Part shown: positions 1 to 13,053 of the stretch, piece after piece
Layout of the letters: each line of letters begins with the position of its first letter
Numbering within the stretch: the stretch's first letter is position 1
Assembly: GCA_019973155.2 (NCBI GenBank)
Contig: BPQB01000026.1
Location: forward strand, 361,540-425,539
Source of the DNA: Phanerochaete sordida
Lineage: Eukaryota > Basidiomycota > Agaricomycetes > Polyporales > Phanerochaetaceae
DNA: 64,000 bases
Direction: 5' to 3'
The notes under the pieces: generated by a model
Seen by the model: the letters and a program-made list of their open reading frames with translations, nothing else
Databases searched by the model: none
What the model was told of the DNA's origin: nothing
Position numbers and translations under genes: made by a program

Positions 1-865
1 GGAGACGCACGACACGCTGCACACCGCGCACGGCATCCCCGTCGTCATCTACGACCAGGTCGGCTGCGGGCGGTCGACGCGCCTCGGCGGGAAGCCCGCC
101 GACTTCTTCGCGTTCGAGCTCTGGTTCGCCGAGCTCGACGCGCTCCTCGCACACCTGCGCGTCGCGTCGCGCTTCGCGCTCGTTGGGCACTCTTGGGGCG
201 GCGCCCTCGCGGCAGAGTACACCGCGGCGCGCCAGCCGGCGGGCCTCCGCGCGCTGGTCGTCGTCGGCATGCCCGGCGACCTGCAGGTCTGGACGCGCTG
301 CGCGCGCAGGCTGCTCACGGCGGGCTGGCCGGACAAGCTGGCGTACCTCGAGCGCTGCGAGGAGGAGGGCAAGCTCGACGACGCGGAGTACCGCGCGGTC
401 TACGGGGAGTACTTCCAGAAGCACATGATCAGCGTGACGCCGTGGCCGAAGCCCTTCGCGGACGGCATCAGCGCGATGCTCGAGGACCCGACGGTGCCGG
501 GACACCTGTGAGTGCGCATCGTCCGTGTGGCGAAGGCATGCTGACAGAGTGATAGGATGGGCCCGTACAAGTTGAAGGTCTCGGGCACGTTACGCGACTG
601 GAAGATCGCGCGCAACGCTCCCAAGATCCACGTGCCTACGCTGCTCGTTAGCGGCATAAACGACCAGGCTCAGGAGGAGACGATGCGGCCCTGGTTTAAC
701 GGCATACCCAAGATCAAATGGGTCGTGTTCGCCCACAGCTGCCATGTGCCGTTCTTCGAGGAACCCGACCGCTACTTTGACATTGTCGCCAACTTCGTGC
801 GTGACGTAAGTGTTTGGTATCGACCCTGCAGAGCTCGCGCTAATGCCCTGTCTTAGTTGCAATGA
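1..865 (+). CDS. Proline iminopeptidase / L-amino-acid amidase-like alpha/beta hydrolase, 5' truncated by window edge
   Basis: The gene runs in from before the window; the codon phase starts at base 2. Three exons are visible: 2-507, 556-805 and 857-865, with introns 508-555 and 806-856 (gtgagt..ag and gtaagt..ag). The alpha/beta hydrolase signature is clear: a YDQVGCGRS oxyanion-loop block, then the nucleophile elbow GHSWGG with the catalytic Ser, and near the C terminus an Asp in LLVSGINDQAQEE and a His in AHSCHVPF that complete the triad. This arrangement is typical of family S33 peptidases, which remove N-terminal proline or hydrolyse amino acid amides. The last exon encodes only Leu-Gln-stop. 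The N terminus, and so any signal peptide, lies outside the window. Amidase and iminopeptidase cannot be separated by eye. Confidence 0.85.
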
Positions 866-1137
866 GGCTCGCAGACCCTGACCTCCGTTCATGTCCGAGT
901 GTTATGTCGATACGCCACTGTATTCAAGGGACTCGCGGTGACTCGCGGCTAACAGCAATCAACAGTCATCATTTCCTAAAACTACAACATAGACGGAGGC
1001 TTGAAGACGCTCGCACGGGTCATTTAGACCATGAGGCCAAGAGGCAAAACTGCGATACTGAGACGACGAATGGAAGTTACCTTATGTGAAGCGAACGAGA
1101 TGGTTCTACCATTACGATCCGCGCAGGCGTGAATAGG

Positions 1138-2692
1138 CTAATCGACGACCTTGCCCAAAGGCGTCTTGGCCATCACGCTGAGCACTTCGTAGAGCACCTG
1201 TTAACGATAGCGGATGAGGGCATGGTCCACGCGTGCCGTGCGATACGTACGTCAGCGGCCGCCATCGTCGTCAGCTCGGCGTTGGTGTCGTAAGCGGGCG
1301 CGACCTCGACAATGTCGGCGGACACGACGTGCAGCCCGTCGAGCCCGCGGAGGATCGTGCGCAGCTCGCGCGTCGACCACCCACCGGTCTCTGGCGTGCC
1401 CGTCGCGGGCGCGAACGCGGGGTCGATCGAGTCGATCTGCGCGGTGGTCAGCACCGGTGGCGACGCAGAGCGGGGGCGACGCACGTCGATGGAGAGGTAC
1501 ACGGGCCTGTCGCCGACGGTCTCGCGGATCTTCTTGATGATGCCGTCAGTGCCTGCGCGGGCGTGTGTCTGAGCGTCTGTGCAGCCGGCCTCGAGGCAGG
1601 GAACGTGGCGGCACGCACCAATCGTATCGATCTCGCGCGCCTCGATGCGTTGGAAGCCGGAGGCATCGTCGTTCGCGTAGTCCGCGGGACCCGAGAGCGT
1701 CGTCCGGATCGCGCCGTGCTGCAACAAGGGGAGAAACTAGGATCACACAGTATCTGGACGCAGAGAGGAGAGGGAGACGGAAGGGAACCGGATACTTGCA
1801 ATTGATGAGCCGTTCTTGATGAGGCCTTCCTGGCTGGCCCAATAGAAGTACGTGCCGTGGTTGATGGCAGCTTGCTGAGACGGCGCGCCTCCGAACACCT
1901 GCGGTTTCCAGGTGTCAAGGTGCGAGTCGAAGTGGATCACAGAAATGGCGCCGTAAGCGGAGTGGATAGAGCGCAGGAGGGGCAGTACAATGGTGTGATC
2001 GCCCCCAAGGGTTATAACACGCGGATGGTGCTTTCCGTCGCTGGAGATGGGTACGAGAGGCTTCCCGGTGACGGAGTCGTTCCCGAGCGGGGAGAAAGTG
2101 GGACGATGCAGCAGCGCCTTGTGACCCTCCTCGATCTGCTTGATGGCGTATGCGTTGTCGTAAGGCGTGACCGGGATGTCGCCGCAGTCCACGATCTTTA
2201 GCCCCGACAGGAACGGGTTGACGGCGAGGGGCACGTTGTAGCCGCCGTAGAGAGTCAGGCGGCGCGAGCCAGCCCTGATTCCTGCGGGGCCAAAGCGTGC
2301 TCCGGGGCGGTAAGAGGTGCCGGTATCCTGACCTCTCCTGTGAGCGTGTACGTCCACATGCGAAAGAATAAATTACGTACAAAAGGCGCGCCAATGAAGG
2401 CTATGTCAAAGGAGGCATCGTTACCCTTGCTCAGACACTGCACCCACGGCAACTTTGCGAAGGTGGTGATGCCAGAAAATACGGAATCCGCGGTCACTTT
2501 AGGCTCAGGGTTAGCCAGCAGCCTCGGGATTCGCAACGATAACAAACCTTCATCGTCGCCCGGATAAATCGCTTGATATGGGAACCGGACGTAATCCAGA
2601 GGCATCTGCATGTCGTGATCATGACCGTCGTGCGCGAGAACGGACATGCATGAGAGCGACACGAGGCCTAGGAGTGCGGTGAAAAAGCGCAT
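1138..2692 (-). CDS. Secreted agmatinase/arginase-family ureohydrolase
   Basis: Five exons (2692-2381, 2327-1800, 1718-1485, 1436-1251, 1197-1138) close in frame to 439 residues. The start was chosen at MRFFTALLGL because it opens a typical signal peptide (hydrophobic core ending near VLAHDGHDHD); an in-frame upstream ATG would spoil it. Ureohydrolase metal-binding blocks are present: GGDHTIVLP, IHFDSHLDTW, and, across a splice junction, SIDIDSIDPAFAPATGTPE. These bind the binuclear Mn centre that hydrolyses guanidino groups (agmatine to putrescine and urea in agmatinases). The third intron in this model (1437-1484) restores the SIDID motif. The second intron (1719-1799) has a GC donor. Substrate is not certain, because many fungal secreted members are only annotated by homology. 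It is divergently paired with the MATE gene. Confidence 0.9.
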
Positions 2693-3195
2693 GCTGGGTA
2701 AGTGATGTTGGGAGAGACTACACACTGAGTCGTGAGGTCGCTCTGACGAGTCTCAGTGGTTAAATAGCATCATGGTCGGGAAACCTCGAGGCAAACGCTG
2801 GCGCCGAAAACTTACACATGTACCGTCTCATGACTGCTATCTCGGAGCCAGGCCGCTCCCCGTGGCATGGTCTTGCCACGGAATGCCATTGCGCGCGGCC
2901 AGTGAGAGGCAGAGAGATGAAACGAGTGCGACACCATTTGTCTCCTCTTATCGCCCGCCGGGCGAAATGGAGGAAATTAGGAGCTGCGTGGCAATTTTCA
3001 TGAGCCTTTCTTGATAAGAGGGGTACAAAAGGGGCACTAGATTCACTTCCTCGAGGCCGAGGCGACGTTTTAGGCCGACAGAGTGGACCGAACTTCGTCA
3101 GCTGGCGATAGACGACGGCCAGCTCGCTCACGAGAAGAACGTATGAATACTAGCGGTAGAAATTGCCATCAGACTCGCTCTCGTAATCTTTCCCT
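2693..3195. promoter_or_regulatory. Shared divergent promoter region, ureohydrolase / MATE transporter
   Basis: About 500 bases separate the two start codons of oppositely directed genes. No TATA box or obvious operator was recognised. The region must contain both 5' leaders. Open frames here are short and not protein-like. Confidence 0.5.
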
Positions 3196-5199
3196 ATGAG
3201 CACCACTCACCTACCCACCTCCCAAGACGAGAGGCAGCCACTCCTCGAGAGCGAGCCTGCGACGCCCACGACGGCGGTCTCGTATGGCGGTACGACGACA
3301 ACTTCCGAATCCGCCACTGCGGCGTCTCCGCCGGACGCTGGCGGCCCAGGGCGCCTCTTCGTCTCTCTCCTCGTCGACTCTGTCCCAGGTGAGCCAGCCA
3401 GACTCTTGAACATCGACGCGGGCGGTTTCTGACCACACGGATTTCCAGTGATTCTATCTTATGCGCTACAGAACTCCATCCAGACGTCGGCCATCCTCGT
3501 CGTCGGGCGCCTCGGCCCCGACGAGCTCTCTGCCGCAGCGTTCTCGCTGATGTTCGCCATGGTCACTGGCGAGTACATTTCTCTTCGTGCCCGTTGCGAA
3601 AGATCCCACGACTATGCGTAATTTGTGCAGGATGGTGTGTTGCACTCGGGGGTACGACCGCTCTTGACACGCTCGGATCCCAGGCCTTCACCGGGGGCGA
3701 GCGGCGTACAGATGTAGCCATCCATCTTCAGCGCTGTATCATCCTGCTCTGGGCCCTATTTGTACCTGTGGCCATAGTCTGGGTCTACGCTCGTCCAGTG
3801 CTCCTCGCCTTCGGCCAGACAGAACGATTGTCCCGTGACGTACAAGCGTTCCTCCGAATCCTCATCGCCGGTGCTCCTGGATACATCGCCTTCGAGAGTC
3901 TCAAAAAATATCTACAATGTCAAGGTTTGTTAGTTCGATCGTAAGGAATACGCCGAATTATTGACTCGATTCATAGGCATAATGCGCGCCTCGACCATGG
4001 TCCTCATTGCCGTACTCCCTATCAATATCCTCGTCAATATTCTCCTCGTCCATAATACCTCCCTCGGATTCCTTGGTTCTCCATTGGCACTATCTATCAG
4101 CTATTGGCTTGCCTTTATCTTCCTCGTCCTCTTCACAGCCTTCTCTCCCACTCACCGAAAAAACGGCACGTGGGGCGGTCTGGATCTCGCTACTGTGCTC
4201 GACGTCCGCAGCTGCATCGATTTCCTGAAGCTCGCGATTCCCGGAATTCTCATGGTTGGCACAGAATGGTGAGCATCATGTGTTATCCACATAGAAGCTC
4301 TACCGCTCACCGTTCCGTTATGACAGGGCCGCCTTCGAGATAGTCGCCCTGGCTGCAGGCAGGCTCGGAGCCCTTCCCCTCGCCGCGCAGTCCATCATCA
4401 TGACTGCGGACCAGAGTCAGTTGCAGGCACATCCATGTACTCCACCCGCTGACTTGTCGCCAGTCCTGAACACGATACCGTTCGGTATCGGTGTCGCTGC
4501 CTCAACGCGCGTCGGAAACTACATCGGCTCCCGTTCTGCGCCACTAGCCAAGCGTGCAAGTCATCTGTCGGCACTGCTCAGCGTCGTCGTTGGTGGAATT
4601 GTCATGATTACGCTCATCGCAACCAAGGACGTGAGGGTGTTCCCTGCAGAAATGGTCTGCCCCATGCTCATTGCATCCCAGCTATTCGGCTACCTCTTCA
4701 GTGACGACGCAGACGTCGTACGCCTCGTGAGCAAGGTCATGCCTCTGGTAGCATCCTTCCAGGTGCGTCCATTTAGGCTTGCGCTGTGCTCAGGCTCACG
4801 AACATGTCTGCAGATCGCCGATGGCCTCGCCGGCTCGTGCGGAGGTGTCCTCCGAGGCCAGGGCCGCCAGCACCTCGGAGCCTTGTTCAACCTCGTGGCA
4901 TACTATGTTCTAGCTCTTCCGATGGGTATCACCCTCGCCTTCCATCCTCGCACGCACATGGGGCTACAGGGCTTGTGGATCGGTACGTTCTTCTTTAGAG
5001 CGGATCGAATTAGCTGCTGAATGCTCTCGCGGGATCAGGTCAAGTCGTCGCGCTGTTCATCGTCGGCTTTGGCGAGTACGCTGTCGTATGGCTGGGCACG
5101 GACTGGGAGAAGGAAATTCAGAAGGGCGTCGAGCGCAACAGGGAGCAGGCAAAGATTCGCTCCATGCACCAGGTCGAAGACCAAGACAATAGCTGCTAA
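3196..5199 (+). CDS. MATE-family multidrug/toxin extrusion transporter
   Basis: Nine exons (3196-3388, 3449-3568, 3631-3924, 3977-4268, 4327-4415, 4464-4630, 4682-4762, 4814-4982, 5039-5199) join to 521 residues. The N terminus is a hydrophilic cytosolic tail (ERQPLLESE), followed by about twelve hydrophobic segments. MATE-typical blocks are visible: [52 protein letters not shown] and [11 protein letters not shown]. These proteins are Na+ or H+ coupled efflux pumps of the vacuolar or plasma membrane and export organic cations or metabolites. The second intron (3569-3630) has a GC donor (gcgagt). Intron 4631-4681 is 51 nt without a stop, so retention would keep the frame. Transported substrate is unknown. 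Confidence 0.93.
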
Positions 5200-6962
5200 C
5201 CACACAGTGCAGCCAAACGTGCATCGACGCATATATCAATAGATCAGCTTTGCAAAGTCTAAGGGTACCCAGCTTAGGCACGTTTTGCGAGCTATCGGCA
5301 TCCTCGAGCGAGTTCCACGTGTCCATGGCCTACTTCCAGGGGCTGTGCATGGCCGCATTGTGAACGGCTGCTGTAATGAGGCGGTGCGCCTCTAATGTCG
5401 CTTGATAGTCGGCAACGCTCAGCTGTTGTGGAACGGCAGTTCGAATACTTCGAACGTCGTCGAACATCACGACATAGAGTTCGACTGCCGCGGTGCCGGA
5501 GTGTTCCTCAGTGCCCTTGTGGCGTTCCGGAAGGCGAGCCACAGGGATCTTCTGGACAACATATTCGTGAGCGAAGCAGGGGATTTCACGTAAATAATCA
5601 TCTAGCCATAGAAAACAATTCCCTTGAGCCCCGTGCTGTTCCGGAGACATTGCACTCAGAACTTACCCCGGGTGTGGCAAGGCTGTTCGGGTGCGGTCGA
5701 GGTTGAAGCTAGTGGAACCTGATGAGGGTCATCATAAGCAATTGAACTCTGAAGTCTACACAGCCTTGCCGTCACCAACCACATGTAGTGGAAGGTCGAG
5801 AAGCCTGGAGGTCGGGACGAGTCGCTATACTCTCAATCGACGTTTTGCAAGCTAATACTTCTACCAAAGGTCAAACGGTTATGAAACATACCGCACACCA
5901 TGCTGTAGAAATAATACTCATATAGGTTCTCATAGAGACCGTCTGAGTTCGTGAACGTGAGAGTTGAAAACAAGTCCGAAGCCGGGTCCGTCGGTTGGGC
6001 GCTACCGACCACTTACAGGCTGGCTTGACCCACCACCAACTTCGACCCGACCCACTCTCACGTCTCGCCACATGGTGCGCTACAGCTCCGAACACTCGCT
6101 TTCTAGTATACCAGGGCCTGCAGCGCGCTCTAGATAGTCATATGGATCAGGAACTGGCAAGTCAAACATACCGCATGCGTCGTCAAAGCAATCTAACGAA
6201 CTTGCACAAAGCAGGACAAGTTACAAGGCAGCATGCAACGCTCCGTTGCACTATCTTTATCTTCTCCACCTCGGAGAGGCTTCTGTCTTCTGTCCGCATG
6301 GAATAGGCGGTGTTATCACAAAATAGGACGTGATGATGCAGCCTCGAAGGGCCGCACCATGTGGCCAGCAGGTCACTTGCGACCGCCAGCGCATAACAGC
6401 AGGAATGGGGAGAGCTGAATTGCCCCGTGCGGAAGCAACGTTCGCTGGCACGGCGGCACCCGCAGTGCGCCCCAAGCGCGGCGCGCAGCCAATTGCGAGG
6501 ATGCACGGGGTGAACGTGGTGCGTCCGCCCGATCATGGGCGCGTCGACTTCGCGACGCTCCAGGTTCACGGACGCCGTCGAGGCTGTGCGCCGCCACCCT
6601 TCGGTCCCGGCAGGGGCCCTGGGCTGTCGCGGAACCGCTCGACGGCACCGGTGCCCCTCGTGCTCCCCCGGCGAGCCCGCATGGTCATCCTTCCAGAGAG
6701 GCCCTTCGACCCGCATTCTCCTTGACGCATGCGCATGGCCTCGCGGTTCCTGCACCTGCCTGCACCTCCAAAGCATGATGGCCCCTGCAGCGGCAGCACG
6801 CCCGAACGTGACGTCGCGGACGGCGGCGCGGCAGGTCGTTCCTTCGACCGAGTCGCTTCCTCAAGATTCTGCCGCGCGCAACGTGCTGCGTGCTGCCGGC
6901 CGCGACCGTGTGGCACGGCACGGGCAGCTGCACATTCATTGACGCGACGGCGCGTTGGCGAG
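5200..6962. other. Intergenic stretch without a supportable gene
   Basis: About 1.8 kb. Several overlapping short frames occur on both strands; none shows a family motif or a closing exon set. A 106-codon minus-strand frame at 5330-5650 is the longest plausible piece but was not recognised. Confidence 0.5.
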
Positions 6963-6963
6963 A

Positions 6964-6970
6964 TATAAAG
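6964..6970 (+). promoter_or_regulatory. TATA box upstream of the guanyl-specific RNase gene
   Basis: TATAAAG lies 68 bases before the ATG at 7032, a normal distance for a strongly expressed fungal secretory gene with a short leader. Confidence 0.65.
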
Positions 6971-7031
6971 GCGGGCAGTCTGGTGGGGAGCCAGCAGGGA
7001 CCCAGTCACTCGCAGCACTACTAGCCTCGCC

Positions 7032-7616
<585 letters not shown>

Positions 7617-8092
7617 AAGGTTCCCTTTGTTTCTTGGAACTCTGGATTTTGTAATAGTTTGGAAGGACACAATACTATGGGATATTCGATCGCAGATCTC
7701 TTTCACTACGTCAGTTGTTAGGCTTGGAGGGATCAATAACTTTGCTGCTAGTGCGGCCGGCGCGAGGCGGGACTGTCTCTCGAACCTTTCGCCGACGATC
7801 TCACGAAACAGGCAACGCGCTGCCAACTGTCATGTGCCTCTTCTATGAGTCCAAGACATGTCTCGTACCTTGGGGTGTCGAACGCGGACGATAACGCACA
7901 CATGACGAGCTAGGGCCCACGGTCTCGAGAGGAGTTTGCAGAGTGCGAATGGAATAGCAAATTCGGTTGGCTTCACTTTCTTTCATGATATCATACTACA
8001 CGGTGTTTGCAGACCTTCCAAATAACGAGATAATGCAGAGCATACGACGCCAGGGAGAGACGGACTAGAGTGGAGAGTATGGATGGCAGCGT
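7617..8092. other. Convergent 3' intergenic region (RNase / calmodulin)
   Basis: Nothing coding was recognised. The region should hold the 3' UTRs of the two convergent genes. Confidence 0.5.
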
Positions 8093-8895
<803 letters not shown>

Positions 8896-8953
8896 CTGTG
8901 CGTATGTAAAAAGAGGGGGGAGGGTAGGATCTGGTGGACGGAGGAGGAGGAGG

Positions 8954-8961
8954 TTATAAAC
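8954..8961 (-). promoter_or_regulatory. TATA-like element of the calmodulin gene
   Basis: On the minus strand the sequence reads GTTTATAA about 60 bases before the calmodulin ATG. Position and composition fit a TATA element; no experimental start site is known. Confidence 0.5.
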
Positions 8962-9291
8962 TGGGTCGTCAGTGCCTCGGTATCGCAGGACACTTGCTCC
9001 AGACGCCCGCGGCGCGCCATCTCGGCGATCGCCGAGCTATTACCAGCCCCGTTTCAGGTTAGGGTTGCTCACCGCACCGCATCGCGGTGCACGTCGGACA
9101 GCCAGAGCCTCGTGTTTGCACAGAAACTCGGGGAGACTGGCGAGAGAAGATCCAGCGCGCAGCGATAAACGGAGAAACGTAGTACTATGGCGGTGTAAGA
9201 GGACGTGGGCGATACAAAAGAAGTAAATAGGGTATCTCTTCCGAGGATAGTGTTGTGTCGCAGATGGATGGATGTCTGGATATTTGGGAAC

Positions 9292-10820
9292 CTAATCCCA
9301 GTCATCTTCCTCTTCCTCTTCGTCGCTATCTCCAACCTTCTTGTTCCTCTCGAGGAGGGCAGCCGCGAGCGCGGCGGTGAGGTCACCTCCGCCACCGCTG
9401 CTGGGCGCAGGCTCTTCGGCGGGAGGAGGGGTGGGCCTGGAGGGACCGGGGGAATCAGTATCACCACGCTTCTTGAGTATATGGACGCCCGCGCCCTGGA
9501 TAGACGCCAATAGAGCACCTCGTCCGGGCTGAGGAGCGGGTATGTCGGCAAGAGCGCTGCCACCTCCGCCAGAGGCAGGCGGTGGAGGAGGCGGAGGCGG
9601 AGGTGCACCTCCCATCGGAGGAGGGGGTGGCGGGGGTGGTGGTGGAGCGCCACCTCCCATGGGCGGCGGTGGTGGCGGCGGAGGGGGAGGGGGCGCACCG
9701 CCGCTAGGAGCTGCTCGACTTGGTGGCGGTGGAGGCGCAGCTGGAGGGGGAACCGGTGAACGCGACGGGGGCGCAGGGGGCGGGGGCGGAGCTGCAGATG
9801 GACGTGAAGGGGGCGCTGGCGGCGGTGGAGGTGCCGCAGAGGGGCGTGACGGCGGTGCAGGCGGAGGAGGCGCTGCGGGGGCACGACTTGGAGGTGCGGG
9901 AGGAGGCGACGGCGGTGCAGCTGGAGGAGGAGCCACACGAGATGGGGGTGCGCGTGAGGGAGGGGGAGGTGGTGGAGCAGGCGACGACGTACTCTGGTTC
10001 TGAGTATGTCCTCGCCTAGGTGCTGGCGGCGGCGGAGGTTTCTTCTTCTCCCCGCCAGCAGTTGCTCCCGCCTGCTTATCGCGCATGTATTCCTTGATGA
10101 AGTCCATATTGTTCTGGATCATCTCTCTGTCCACTCCTTGAGACTCAAGGGAAGATAGCAACGCTGCCCAGGACGGGTCGACGCCTGAGCTGGTGAACCC
10201 CTTCTCAGCGTCGTAGCCCATGTGGGCGACGTGCTTGAACGAGCCCTGAGTCGGGCCAGATATCATAGACTTGTCGATTTTACCGCCTTTCGCAGGTTTC
10301 TTCTTAGAAGACGATGCCTTGGCTTTGCCTGTTCGTGTCTTAAGCGTTGAGCGGCGAAACAAGCTGCCAGGTAACACACCGGTATCAGCTTTCCGAGTAG
10401 TAACCTTCTTGTACATGGTTTTCGCTTCACTCTCGTCAGCGAAGACAAATCCAATCATACAGTCCTGAGAGCAAAATTAGAAAGTCGATGAGCGACTGGC
10501 ACAGCACCACTCACATCTCCAGGAAACGAGTAGAAGAAGGGCCGATCCTGGAAGTACTCAAAGCCCTCGTACAGCTCGTGCTCCCAGATTACACCCCTCG
10601 TCCCGGTCAAATCAATCATTCTAAAGTAGAAGGCATTTCGCGTGTTGTCCTTTACGAAAGCGATGGCCCCCTGCAGCCCGGAGTACGACCACTCATTCGG
10701 GTTCGGATGCGCGTAGTAGATGCGGCCGAGGGCGGCCGTCTGGATCTTGTTCGAGGACTTGGGGATCGCATTCTTGACCTTGGTCTTCTCCTCGTCGGTC
10801 AGCGTCGACACGGCGGGCAT
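9292..10820 (-). CDS. WASP/Las17-family actin nucleation-promoting factor with CRIB motif
   Basis: Two exons (10820-10515, 10464-9292; 50-nt intron) give 492 residues. Residues about 1-120 form a WH1/EVH1 domain (LGRIYYAHPNPNEWSYSGLQ, IWEHELYEGFEY). Near residue 190 is a CRIB-type block, ISGPTQGSFKHVAHMGYD, which in WASPs binds GTP-Cdc42/Rac. A long proline-rich region (about 250-420) provides SH3 and profilin sites. The C terminus has a WH2-like actin-binding stretch (RGALLASIQGAGVHILKK) and an acidic tail ending in EEEEEDDWD, whose final Trp is the Arp2/3 contact. The protein should drive branched actin assembly at endocytic sites and hyphal tips. The polyproline coding repeat is G-rich on the plus strand. 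Confidence 0.95.
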
Positions 10821-11361
10821 AGTAGGAGCAGCGGAGGCGCTGTGTGAGAGTCGGGAGGAAGGGGTGTTGCGCTGCGCAGCCGGCGGGCACCCCCGGCGGC
10901 CTCTCAATTGTCACTCGGGTTAGGGTCGTCGTCATATTTGTGCTTGTTAGGATCAGGAGCTGCCGCCTGCCTATTCCGGCACACAGGCAAAGCGACCGCC
11001 CGCTGTCGTCTGCCGACTCCTTGCCGAACGAAACGTACGATGCTCGGCGCTGTTGCCACGTCGCCGGCACAGGCCGACTGCGAGGGAGCTCGAAAGATGC
11101 TGCCCACAATTCTAGGATAACAGGTATCATTGGATTCCTCATGTCAGAACTGAGCATGACACTGCGCCCGCGTACTATGTTTCCCACAGCGCCGGCGGAC
11201 GAAGATCCAGGACACATCAACTGTCGATACATTGCAAGCATATGCACAGTATTCTGAGAGCAAGGTCGTTACAAAGCATAGTCGTTACAGTAGATTTCCG
11301 GACTCCAGACAGCATCCCAATACAGTCAGTGAAATCCCCAACGCGCCGGCGAGGGTGTCAT
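10821..11361. other. Intergenic: WASP promoter side and peroxiredoxin 3' side
   Basis: About 540 bases with no recognisable gene. It contains the upstream region of the WASP gene and the 3' UTR of the peroxiredoxin gene; no clear core promoter motif was seen. Confidence 0.4.
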
Positions 11362-12477
11362 CTAGTCTGTCGCCATTGGTTGTTCAGCTGGTGCTGCCTG
11401 CTCAGCAGCCTCGGGCTCAGCTGCCGGCTCAGCCTCCTTCTTTTCCTCAGTCTGCACGTCCTCCATGGGCTTGTCGGACTCCTCGGCCTTGTTGAGACTC
11501 TTGACGAACTCAAGAGCGAGGGAGGGGCTGTATTGATAGGCGAGTTTTAGGCTGACATTGTCGAGTTTGAACGGATAGGACGCACCTATCAGCAGGTTTG
11601 ACTGGCAGCTCCTTCTTGATGAGCTTGCCGCCCTTCTCAAAGATGAAGTGGCTGCGCTTGGTCTTTCCGCCTTCACCCGCACCGAGCGCCGTGATCAGGA
11701 CGCGTTTGGGGTCAGACAGCAGAGGATACGGGAGCTCCTTCTGTTCGCCAAGAATTAATACTGGGATTAACTAATGTCTCAAAACCCATACCTTAGTCTG
11801 CCACTTGCTCTGAGCAGTCGGGCTATCCGCGCTCAAGCAGTACACGTCATAGCCGACCTCGGTGAAGTTGGGATACGCGTCGCGGAAGCCGCACGCCTGC
11901 GTAGTGCATCCAGCTGGCAGAAATGAGTATAGCATGTATAAAAGAGCAGAAAAGAGCTTACGAGTGTCAGCCTTCGGCACAAGGAAGAGAATAACTCCCT
12001 TCTCGGCTGTGAGAGTGGATACGTCGACGTCTTCACCCTTCTCGTTCTTCAGAGTTAGAGAAGGCAGCGAGTCGCCAACGTCAATTGACTTCACGGCTAT
12101 ATACGGAACGCATCTCTAGCATTCTAAATATATGTAGACGTGGGGAATACGCACCATTGTCGGCCTGTGACTCTGGTCCCTCGACCTTGGCATCCCCAAC
12201 GCTTTCGTCAGCAGGCTGCTCGCCCTCCTTGGTCTCAGTATCCTTCTCGTCGTTCTTGACCTATCGAGCAGCCCGTTAATTCAAGTCTACACAAATAGTG
12301 GGGCGCAGAAAGGCCCCGTATGCAGCATAGCGTGACACAGACCTTCTTGGCGGCCGGGCCATCCTCTCCGCCGGGCTCGCCAGTGGACCTCTTCTTCGTG
12401 GGCTTGCGCGCGGGCTTGGGGGCCTCCTCCTTCTTGGGCTGCGCAGCAATGCGCGACGAGCGGCGTGTCTCTGCCAT
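11362..12477 (-). CDS. Nuclear BCP/DOT5-type thiol peroxidase (peroxiredoxin)
   Basis: Six exons (12477-12343, 12260-12155, 12096-11962, 11913-11792, 11740-11586, 11527-11362) join to 272 residues. The N-terminal ~80 residues are basic and charged, with KPARKPTKKRS as a likely nuclear localisation signal. The catalytic domain starts at SIDVGDSLPSLTL and carries PGCTTQACGFRD: the first Cys is the peroxidatic residue and the second, five residues later, is the resolving Cys of atypical 2-Cys PrxQ/BCP enzymes. The motif is split by an intron exactly before PGC. A 40-residue Glu/Ala-rich tail follows the domain. The enzyme should reduce alkyl hydroperoxides in the nucleus using thioredoxin. It is divergent from the LRR gene. 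Confidence 0.94.
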
Positions 12478-13053
12478 TGCGCGATGAGGAGAGGTGAGAA
12501 ATGCACACGAAGGAGTCGAGAGAGGGCTGCGTTACAGCGCTAGTTTCGTGTACGCCAGGGTGCACCTGAGCATTCCAGCCGACAAATACGACGATTCTCA
12601 GACACATTACGCGACTCAATGACTCGGGATTGACACGTGTGATAGTTTCCGTCCGTTGAGCCGTATTCCGGTGCGCGTGCTCCCGGGAGATAGCGGTGTT
12701 CAGGCGACACGGGTAGGGCCCCTGGCGTCACGTCCGTCCACTCAATTTCTTCGCTCGTCGTCGCCTTTCGGTGCATATAAACCTGATTACTTCACGCCGA
12801 GTGCTGGCGCAAACGAGGGGCCGACCGAGCAGAGGTATCGATTCGGCATCCGTGGAGAGGTGCAAGTCGTGCCGTGCTATTGATTGTGCTCAAGACGACC
12901 ATAACGAAGAGCTACTTGATCAACTTGTAGTCTCGGTTATCAAATGTCTTACTCGATAACGAAGTGATAAGAAGAGGGTAACAAAACACTTGAAAGCGGG
13001 GTAGCGCTTCTGGGAGGCGTCTTCTGCACTTGCATTCCGCGAAATGCACAGCG
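12478..13053. promoter_or_regulatory. Divergent promoter region, peroxiredoxin / LRR protein
   Basis: About 575 bases between opposite start codons. CATATAAAC at 12774-12782 is a possible TATA element for the rightward gene, but it lies 270 bases before the ATG, so assignment is weak. Confidence 0.4.

Noticed and set aside
2690..2725. In-frame upstream start for the ureohydrolase
   Set aside because: It would place a hydrophilic segment before a textbook signal peptide; the downstream ATG is preferred.
4631..4681. Possibility that this segment is coding in the MATE gene
   Set aside because: It is stop-free and a multiple of three, but it has GT-AG borders and its removal restores the family spacing; retained-intron isoforms remain possible.
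5330..5650. 106-codon minus-strand frame between the MATE and RNase genes
   Set aside because: No motif, no neighbouring exon that joins in phase, and no promoter element; kept only as a note in the intergenic entry.
9542..10003. Plus-strand Gly-rich frame
   Set aside because: Antisense shadow of the polyproline region of WASP; the composition follows from the proline codons.
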